Part shown: piece after piece, positions 53,627 to 61,500 of the stretch | Position numbering within the stretch: the stretch's first letter is position 1 | Layout of the letters: every line of letters starts with the position of its first letter | From: Alkalibacterium sp. AK22 | Lineage (GTDB): Bacteria; Bacillota; Bacilli; Lactobacillales; Carnobacteriaceae_A | DNA length: 64,000 bases | Direction: 5' to 3' | Assembly: GCF_000585255.1 (NCBI RefSeq) | Contig: NZ_JANL01000029.1 | Span: 46,782 to 110,781, forward strand | Notes under the pieces: model-generated | What the model was told of the DNA's origin: nothing | What the model saw: only the letters and a program-made list of their open reading frames with translations | The model's database searches: none | Position numbers and translations under genes: made by a program

Positions 53627-54601
53627 ATGAATATATTACTGTGTAGTGTAGGGAGAAGAGGGGAATTAATAAAAAATTTCAAATCCTCGCTTGGCGAAAG
53701 GTCTACAATCGTTGCAACTGACTGTGATCCTACTGCGCCGGCTTTATATATAGCTGACAAGCCATATATTGTTCCTGAGATTACAGCTGACAACTATTTG
53801 ACCACACTGCTTGAGATTTGTGAACGTGAAAAGATTAAAGCAGTAACAACGTTCATTGATCCAGAAATTAAATTACTATCTGAGAACCGCGAGCGCTTTA
53901 GTGCTTTGGGGGTAGAAGTGCTCGCACCGTGCAGAAAGACTGCATCTATCTGTTTTGACAAGTACGACATGTTTAAATATATAAAGCAGTGTAATATTAA
54001 AACAGTCAAAACCTATCCGAGTTTTGAAGCGTTTTTTGTTGATTATCAGTCTCAGGAAATTGATTTTCCTGTATTTGTCAAGCCGCGAACAGGAAGTGGA
54101 AGTGTCGGTGCTACTAAAGTAAAATCGCTTGATAGACTGAAACTCCTATGTGAGGACAATCAGGATTTGGTTATTCAAGAATTTATGGAAGGGACAGATA
54201 TAAGTGCAGATGTCTATGTTGACACTGTGCAACACAGGCCGGTCAGTGTTTTTCTTAAAAGGAAACTAGCTACGACGATTGGTGGGGCAAACAAGACCAT
54301 CTCATTTAAAGATGAAGCACTTTTTGAAATGATAGATGAACTTACGCAATACTTTGATTTTAGAGGCCCCATTGATATTGATTTTTTCTATAAAGAGGGT
54401 GAATACTACTTGTCGGAAATTAATCCGAGATTTGGCGGAGGGTATGTGCATGCTCATAGGTGTGGCGTCAATTTTATCAAGCTTATCAGCAACAATATAA
54501 AAGGCTTTGAGAATGAAAGAAACATGGGAGACTATGAAGAGAATGTCTTGATGATGATGTATGACAGCGTCGTCATAAGAAAAGAGCAAGATCTCGCTTA
54601 A
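53627..54601 (+). CDS. ATP-grasp ligase (carbamoyl-phosphate-synthase-like)
   Basis: ATP-grasp protein of 324 residues. N-terminal Rossmann-like domain MNILLCSVGRRGELIKNFKS, then ATP loop FVKPRTGSGSVGATKV and Mg-binding end YLSEINPRFGGGYVHA. It probably forms an amide or ester from a carboxylate. It is cotranscribed with the decarboxylase and ends in a terminator, making a self-contained two-gene unit. The joint product, for example a modified diamino acid or small metabolite, cannot be named from sequence. Confidence 0.82.
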   Translation: MNILLCSVGRRGELIKNFKSSLGERSTIVATDCDPTAPALYIADKPYIVPEITADNYLTTLLEICEREKIKAVTTFIDPEIKLLSENRERFSALGVEVLAPCRKTASICFDKYDMFKYIKQCNIKTVKTYPSFEAFFVDYQSQEIDFPVFVKPRTGSGSVGATKVKSLDRLKLLCEDNQDLVIQEFMEGTDISADVYVDTVQHRPVSVFLKRKLATTIGGANKTISFKDEALFEMIDELTQYFDFRGPIDIDFFYKEGEYYLSEINPRFGGGYVHAHRCGVNFIKLISNNIKGFENERNMGDYEENVLMMMYDSVVIRKEQDLA

Positions 54602-54621
54602 CTGTTTTAGGTGGGTCAAGT

Positions 54622-54662
54622 AAATAACGCTGGTGGGGAAACTTGCTAGCGTTATTTTTTTT
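54622..54662 (+). terminator. Rho-independent terminator after the ATP-grasp gene
   Basis: AAATAACGCT at 54622-54631 and AGCGTTATTT at 54648-54657 form a 10-bp stem followed by T residues. Confidence 0.85.
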
Positions 54663-55183
54663 AGTCATGTCAGATGTCTCTACCTTCTTGCATCATTCAA
54701 AACGGCCTTCAGTCTGGTATTCATATAGCCTCCTGTTTTTGCTGATATGGATACCAGAATTTAATGATTAACCTTGTTCGATCTGAGGCATAAAGAGACT
54801 AAGGATGACCGATTATTTTAATTTTATCTTTTTATTTGGAAGCGATTGAAAACGCTTCAGAGATTCGCTAGGGTTATGTTACCGGTTAGTTAATTCAACA
54901 AACTAACTATCATAACGGATCATTTATATCAATCCGCATCACTAAATATTAACCTTGCCGGAAAGTTGATTTTTAGTATAAAAGGGGGAAGTAGAATGAG
55001 GACGGATAGCCGGCACAGCAAGAAAAGTGGAGATAAAAGATGAAACAAACGGATCGATCATAAAAGTCACTTTATATGGCACAGCGGTGAGATGCGATCA
55101 ACAGACTGTCGAGAGCAGCTGAATGAATACATCCATTAAACCATCAAAAATAATTGTTTGAAAGTGTTTATTGTTCAAAGCTT

Positions 55184-55197
55184 TGTAAACGGTTTCT
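55184..55197 (+). promoter_or_regulatory. cre-like catabolite-response site
   Basis: TGTAAACGGTTTCT matches the CcpA cre consensus at 13 of 14 positions. It lies about 110 bases upstream of the kinase frame and suggests the ancestral gene was under carbon catabolite control. Confidence 0.55.
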
Positions 55198-55220
55198 GGT
55201 GGAACGGGTACTGAAATTAA

Positions 55221-56630
55221 AGGTGGTATGAAATAGGAAAAACTGAGGAGGGCCAAACGTGGAAACAAATAGTCAATTACACTGATATTGATTATATGAG
55301 CTTTTCAGGCATGATGCATGGCTACCTTGCTTTTGATTCGCAAGGACAGTTGCTGACCCCTTTTCGGACATGGAGAAATACGACAACGCAGAAAGCATCC
55401 AAGGAACTGACCGAACTATTTGCCTTCAATATTCCACAAAGATGGAGTATTGCGCATCTGCATCAGGCTATTTTGGATAAGGAAGAGCACGTCAAGGAGA
55501 TTGCTTACCTGACGACCTTGGCCGGTTACATCCACTGGAAGCTGACCGGTGTCAAGGCTGTGGGTGTTGGTGAAGCATCCGGCATGTTTCCTGTAGACAG
55601 TCTGACCGGTCAGTTCGATCAAAATAAAATTGACGCTTATGATCAGGCTATTCAGCATGTGGACAAAGGCTGGACCCTTTTGGATATTTTACCAGATATT
55701 TTAAGTGCCGGGGAATCAGCTGGTAGTTTGACAAAAGAAGGAGCCATTCTGATCGATCCTTCCGGTACACTGAAACCAGGCGTGAGATTCTGTCCGCCAG
55801 AGGGTGATGCGGGAACAGGTATGGTAGCCACGAATGCTGTAGCAGAACAAACCGGTAACGTGTCCGCTGGTACATCAGTATTTGCTATGCTCGTACTAAA
55901 GAACAGCCTGCTTGACTACTATGAAGAAATCGACATGGTCACCACACCGGCAGGTAAGCCGACAGCCATGGTTCACTGCAATAACTTTACGACAGATATC
56001 AATGCCTGGGCAGGCTTGTTCAAGGATTTATTTGAAAGTTTTGGATTTGAAGTCTCAGACAGCCAGTTATTTCATACGCTTTTCAATAAAGCTCTGGAGG
56101 CGGAGCCTGATAATGGTCAGCTGATGAGCTGCAACTACTATTCAGGTGAACCGATTACAGGACTGGAAGAAGGACGGCCTTTGTTTGTGCAGATGCCGGA
56201 CAGCACATTGAGCCTGGCAAACTTTATGCGCACGCAAATCTACTCTGCTTTAGCCACGTTAAAGCTCGGAATGGACACTCTGATTCTTGAGGAAGGGGTC
56301 AGTATCAAACAAATTGTTGGGCATGGAGGATTTTTTAAAACGGCTCATGTCGGTCAGCAGATGATGGCTGATGCTTTAAATGCATCCATCTCAGTGACGC
56401 AAAGTGCAGGAGAAGGAGGCCCCTGGGGAATGGCTTTGCTGGCAAGCTATCTGATCAATAAAGAAGCGGAAGAAAATCTGGAAGACTTTCTTTCTGACAA
56501 AGTATTCAGCCAGCAACAGTCCCACGCCATCAAACCGCAAAAAGAGGGACAGGCAGCCTTCAAAGACTTTCTGCTTCGGTACAAGGAACTCTTGAAAGTG
56601 GAAAAAAGTGCTGTAAGCCATATGCAGTAA
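55221..56630 (+). pseudogene. FGGY-family sugar kinase, N-terminally truncated
   Basis: The frame from ATG 55296 gives 444 residues that match the middle and C-terminal parts of FGGY carbohydrate kinases: FSGMMHGYLAFDSQGQL, FNIPQRWSIAHLHQAI, CPPEGDAGTGMVATNAV, VSAGTSVFAMLVLK and VGHGGFFKTAHVGQQMM. Intact relatives have about 530 residues, with a roughly 90-residue N-terminal part carrying the first ATP/sugar-binding motif (GxxxGST-type). Here the frame is open back to 55221 but has no start codon and no such motif. It is probably a remnant that cannot bind ATP normally. Substrate of the ancestor unclear (pentulose-like). Confidence 0.72.
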
Positions 56631-56658
56631 GCTTACATTTTAAAAATAAGAGGTAAAA

Positions 56659-56712
56659 AAATCACCGGTAAATCAGAGAATCGACTCTCCTGATTTTACC
56701 GGTGATTTACTT
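56659..56712. terminator. Bidirectional terminator between kinase and Mga regulator
   Basis: Arms 56659-56676 and 56690-56708 pair with one bulged A over about 18 bases; A-rich before and T-rich after. Confidence 0.78.
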
Positions 56713-56868
56713 TGTCGTCCTTGTACACTGAAACACACTGAGTTAGTTACATAGTCTGATCATAAGAGTAGGCTAAAAGGGGGCTGTGAGTGTTATAAAA
56801 GCCTATTCGGTAGCCGACTGTTCAGCTGAATAATTAAGATCATGCCTTCTGTCTCTGATTAGTTGTGG

Positions 56869-58383
56869 CTATATTTCATTAAAAGTATAACGCGATTTGG
56901 ACCGGTTCATGTCCATTATGCGGTCAATTTCTTTAACTAAGGGAGCCATATGATGTCCACTTAATTTCCTGTGCATAGCGATAACCGGCTGAGAAATATT
57001 TATCTTCGGAGTTGTTGCAGTAACTAATATATCAAACTCATACGAAGATAATTGTTTTTTTGTCAGTCGGGTTCCTGAAAAGACTTCAACTGTGCAGGCC
57101 CGCTCAAGTTTGGACCGGAGCATACTGGCAAGATTATTTGCATGCCTTAAACTGATGGGGCTGTAAACTAATAGGCGGCACACGGAGTAATTTTCGTATA
57201 AATGCAGGGTGAGTTGATCCCATCGGTTTAAAACAGTTGAGAGCAAAGTTTGTACATTGACATTCTGTTCGCTCAGCTCATAGTCCAGGTACATTGTTTT
57301 GAGCACTTGATTCAGCTGGTCATAAAACAAGGGATAATTCCATTTGTAAAAACCGACCAGGGAAAGATCACGTGAAGGGAATAGTAAGTAGTTATCGAGC
57401 GCTCTCTTGTAAGGAATTTTCGAATAGTTAAAAAGCATTTCATCGATTTTTTCAGATAGTTGACTGAAGTCAATCTTCGGTAGTTGGAAATTAGAAGCTA
57501 TTTTCTCAAGATCCTCCATAAATTTTAAAGCGGCATGTTGATTAAAAAAGGACAGCGGTTTGTCCGTATAAGATTTAAAGTAATAGAACATGTAGTAGGT
57601 ATATAGTTTGGTGTATTCAGCATGCTTATCTTTGGGTAAGTGTAAAGTTGAAAGCCAACGGTCTACGTGTTTAGTGACTTTAAGCAGTTCACTGGTATCA
57701 ATGGGGGACTCGTTCAACTTCGAGTTATATATATCAAATCCTTTGCGCTCTCGAATTAGGCTGACCGCCGTAAATACTTTGAAGCGGTGAAAATTGACCG
57801 TTTCAAATTTAATAGAGGAAAGAGCCGTCAACGAATCCATAATCGCTGATACTTCCTCGAAATCTACCGATTCAAACGGCCAATACTCATATCCATATGC
57901 TTCAATAAAATATGTAGTAAAGAAACGACGGATCAAATATTCGTCTCCTTGTATAGTATACGGATTCGTTTGTATTGACAGCCCAAATTCACGCATTGCG
58001 GAATTTGCTGCTTGTACGCGTCTATTCAAAGATGAGGTGCTCAAATACAGCCGGTCCTCAAGTTGCTTAGCAGAGAGTTTAGTATGAAAAAATAGAAGTT
58101 CCAGCAAGTTGAATCCTAACGCCCTTTGAATCAGTTGGTTCTGAAAATAATCAATACAGTAGTGTCTGGGCAGACGGATTTCCAGTCCATCATTGTTTGT
58201 ATGGAGTACACCTCCGGCAGCTTCCACATGTTTCCTCACTTCTTTTAAATCGTCAACCGTGCTCCGTCGGGAAGCCCCGGTAATCTTGGTTAGGTCTTCG
58301 ATAGTCTGTGTCTCTTCTGCGTAATAGAGATGTTCGATGATTTGATACTGCTTTTGTTCTTTAGAAGAAATTAGCTCCCACAT
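56869..58383 (-). CDS. Mga-family transcriptional regulator
   Basis: Regulator of 504 residues. Start ATG 58383 is chosen because AGGAGG lies eight bases before it; three ATGs just upstream would sit on or too near the site. N-terminal winged helix-turn-helix (KQYQIIEHLYYAEETQTIED, then ASRRSTVDDLKEVRKHVEAA), a second Mga HTH at about residues 75-140 (LSAKQLEDRLYLSTSSLNRR), and PRD-like regions followed by a C-terminal EIIB-like part. Mga proteins activate surface-protein genes, often by PTS phosphorylation of PRDs. It is divergent from the giant adhesin, with a perfect inverted repeat between them. Confidence 0.85.
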   Translation of the reverse strand: MWELISSKEQKQYQIIEHLYYAEETQTIEDLTKITGASRRSTVDDLKEVRKHVEAAGGVLHTNNDGLEIRLPRHYCIDYFQNQLIQRALGFNLLELLFFHTKLSAKQLEDRLYLSTSSLNRRVQAANSAMREFGLSIQTNPYTIQGDEYLIRRFFTTYFIEAYGYEYWPFESVDFEEVSAIMDSLTALSSIKFETVNFHRFKVFTAVSLIRERKGFDIYNSKLNESPIDTSELLKVTKHVDRWLSTLHLPKDKHAEYTKLYTYYMFYYFKSYTDKPLSFFNQHAALKFMEDLEKIASNFQLPKIDFSQLSEKIDEMLFNYSKIPYKRALDNYLLFPSRDLSLVGFYKWNYPLFYDQLNQVLKTMYLDYELSEQNVNVQTLLSTVLNRWDQLTLHLYENYSVCRLLVYSPISLRHANNLASMLRSKLERACTVEVFSGTRLTKKQLSSYEFDILVTATTPKINISQPVIAMHRKLSGHHMAPLVKEIDRIMDMNRSKSRYTFNEI

Positions 58384-58459
58384 ATTCATCATCCTCCTAC
58401 TCATTTAAATTCATAATAGCACAAAAGATAATTGTTTATACATGAAAACAGGTGTCAGA

Positions 58460-58493
58460 TTCATTATTTGCCTTGTAGTGTGCAAATAATGAA
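58460..58493. promoter_or_regulatory. Perfect 12-bp inverted repeat between mga-type gene and adhesin
   Basis: TTCATTATTTGC at 58460-58471 and GCAAATAATGAA at 58482-58493, with a 10-base loop; arm centres are 22 bases apart, two helical turns. It lies about 75 bases from both starts and is a good candidate operator for the Mga-type regulator. A transcription terminator is unlikely, as no T tract follows. Confidence 0.65.
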
Positions 58494-58566
58494 CGATTTC
58501 GTATGAATATTTTTGCTAAAATGCGTTTTACTTAGAATTTAAACTATATTAAACAGGGGGAAAAAG

Positions 58567-61500
58567 ATGAAGCGTATAATGCATGCAATGATAACGATCA
58601 TGTTGTTTATTCAGCAACTGGCTATGATACCTTTTACGGTGATTGCCGAGGACTGGTCGAATGACAAAGGCCTTCAGATAGACTCAATAACTATTATAGA
58701 TAATGACACACTGGAAACAGTCGATTCTGTTATCGATGGTGACAGCATCAAGATTGCTGTCCAGTATGAGAACACCACTGAAGAGAAACAGAGTAGACAC
58801 ATTGAGCTACCCGAAGCAATACATGTGCCGTCTTCAGATGGAGACTTGCTTGATGAAGAAACAGGAGAATCTATAGGTACATACACGCTTTCACCAGACT
58901 ATATAGATTTAACTGTAATAGAGCAAACAGCAGGCAGCTTTTTAGTGGATGCGACTATAGACACAGGAACTGATGAAGAAGCAGCAGTTGCGTTTATATT
59001 TGCAGCAGATGGTGAACGTTTCGAGCAGACACTAACAGTCAAGCCTCAGAAAACTACTGAGACGATTGAGTTTGAAGAAGCTAGACATGACGAGGCAGAA
59101 GAAGATAATAAGGATTCCGTAGACACGGAAGAGGATCAATCAGATTTCAGTGCCTCTAATGAGCATACTTTTGAGGATCTTGAAGAGGATGAACGCGATA
59201 AAGAAGAACAAGCTGAACAGACGGATGAACAAATAGATGAAGAGGTTACCGATGAAGCGAATGCTTCAACCGAGGAAGATTCCCAGGATGAAATAGAAGA
59301 AGGGCGCGCAACAGAAGAGCAAGTACGCTTCACTGATGTCCGCTTTACGGACAGAGAAGGGACCGTCTTCAATGCAGACAACCCATTGGATTTAAATGCG
59401 TCATCCATTGGACGACTGGATTTCAGCTGGTTTTTGATTGATGGACATACAGTTAGCGCTGGAGATACGTATACCTTCAATTTGCCGGATGAATTTAGAC
59501 CGGTGTCAGGCACGAGTGGCTTGCTTGGGGATGTTGGCACCTGGTCGGTCACACAGGAAGGAACCGTTCTGTTTACCTTCAATGAAGGCGTTGAAGGGGA
59601 TGATGTAAGAGGGTCGTTTTTCTTTGAAGTAGCTCTTGATGAAGAGGCACTAAGCGATCAGATTCAACAGGAAATTGCTTTTGACATTGTTCCGGAATTT
59701 GTCGTTAGTTTTCCTGTTATTCCTAAAAATAGCCGCCTGATTGATAAAGAAGGAACAATAAACAACGAAGGATTCAACTCAACGGAAGCTTTTTGGACGA
59801 TTGACATCAATACAGCACTGGATACAATGGTCAATCCGGTTGTATCAGATCAGTTGCCTGAATTTATGGCTTACCAGTCGGATAGCCTGGAAATCACAGT
59901 ACTACGCATGACTCCTCAAGGAGAGCGCATTGAGGAAGAGCGTCTAGATACTGCGGCCTACTCCGTGAGCGTAGAGGAAGGCAAGTTGGTGATAGACTTA
60001 AGTGGACTAAATGAGGACCAGTTGAGACAAGCTTACCGTATACGCTACACAACGGACATTATTGAACCAGAAACAGGTTTTGATGGAGCCCAGACGTTTA
60101 CAAATAGTGCTGTGCTTGCAAGTGATGGGCAAAACCATACCACAACGTCTACTGTAAGCAGTGGTTACGGTCTTGCTATCGAGAAGCTTAGTCCAAGATA
60201 TGATTCTACTTTACAAACATTTGACTGGACTATTAATTATAACTTTAATGAAAAACTGATTGATCAAGGTAGCGCTACTCTAGCAGATACATGGACACCA
60301 GAGAATGTCATGGCTTTGAAAGAAGGTTCTTTCCAAGTCTTCGAGGTGTCAATAGACAATCAGGGGCAGCCGATACGATCTGCCAGTCCAGTTTCTTCTT
60401 CTTTATACACCTTGGATATCCGTGCAGACAACTCAGGTTTTGATCTACAGTTCAATGACTTAATTGACCGGCAGGCTTACCAGATTGTATACACGACCCG
60501 TTTAACAGGCCAGCAGGGAACCGGCATCGTCGAAAGCGGAGGTCGAGTGATTAACGAAATCCTTACCGGAACAGAGGCTTCCAGTGGTTCCAGCGGCGCC
60601 TTTGGCCAGCAAGGGCTAAGAAAGCGTCATGTGGCTACAGATATTGGCAGAAAACAAATAGACTGGGAACTGCGCATCAACAGAAACAGTTATACAATGA
60701 ATAACCTTGTACTGACAGATACTTTTGAAGGAGATGGTCTATCGCTCTTACCCAATGACGATAACTACTCGGGATTCGAGTTGAAATTGTTAACGATAGA
60801 GGGTGAAGAGTTTACGGGCTATACGATTGATTATACTGAAGCGCAGGCAGAAGAAGCGGGTGGGTTTGTACTCACCTTCACTGAATCAATTGATTTTCCA
60901 CTCACTTTGCGCTACTCTACACGCTTTGAGCGGAATTCAGACGGAACAGCGACTTACGCTAACACAGCGAAGATTGAATGGGAAGAGGGAGACCGTACTT
61001 TTAGTAGCGATTCAGGTCGAGTCAGCTCTGGAAGCACGGGGCTGACAGCCTCCAATGGGGTTAAAAACGGACGCTATAATGCAGTAACAAGAGAAACAAC
61101 CTGGTCTGTGTTTGCGAATTACGCCAGACTACCTATTGGTGAAGATTTTGAAATAAGAGACCGGTTGCCGGGTAACCAGCAGTGGCTCATGGATTCTTTT
61201 GAAGTCTTTTCTTATGAAGTTGCGGCAAATGGAGACCGGATCAATGAACAAGTCCTCAATGATAATCAGTTTACACTTGAGTTTGTTGAAGACAATGAAG
61301 TCTTTGTAGTCAGTCTGGATGACTCTCTAAAAGGGGAGCGGCTAGCTGTTGGTGTCCGCTTCAATACAGAGTTCACCGATGGCTGGGTCAGAGATGCAGT
61401 CATTGATAATGTAGCGACTGTGACAAACAATGAGGAAACGATTCGCCTGGAAGCCTCGGTTGAAGTACCTTTTGGCGGTGTGTTTGCGGACAAGTCAGGC

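Larger units (their letters stand above)
54602..55295. other. Intergenic region before the truncated kinase
   Basis: Has a terminator, a GAAGCG/CGCTTC inverted repeat around 54840-54860, and a cre-like site at 55184-55197. On the minus strand a 14-codon frame (54680-54724, MNTRLKAVLNDARR) has AGGAGG eight bases before its ATG. No complete gene. The missing 5' part of the sugar kinase is not found here. Confidence 0.5.

Noticed and set aside
59136..59582. Minus-strand frame of 148 codons, Ser/Val rich
   Set aside because: It is the antisense of the acidic linker and first domain of the adhesin; the composition is explained by the plus-strand codons.
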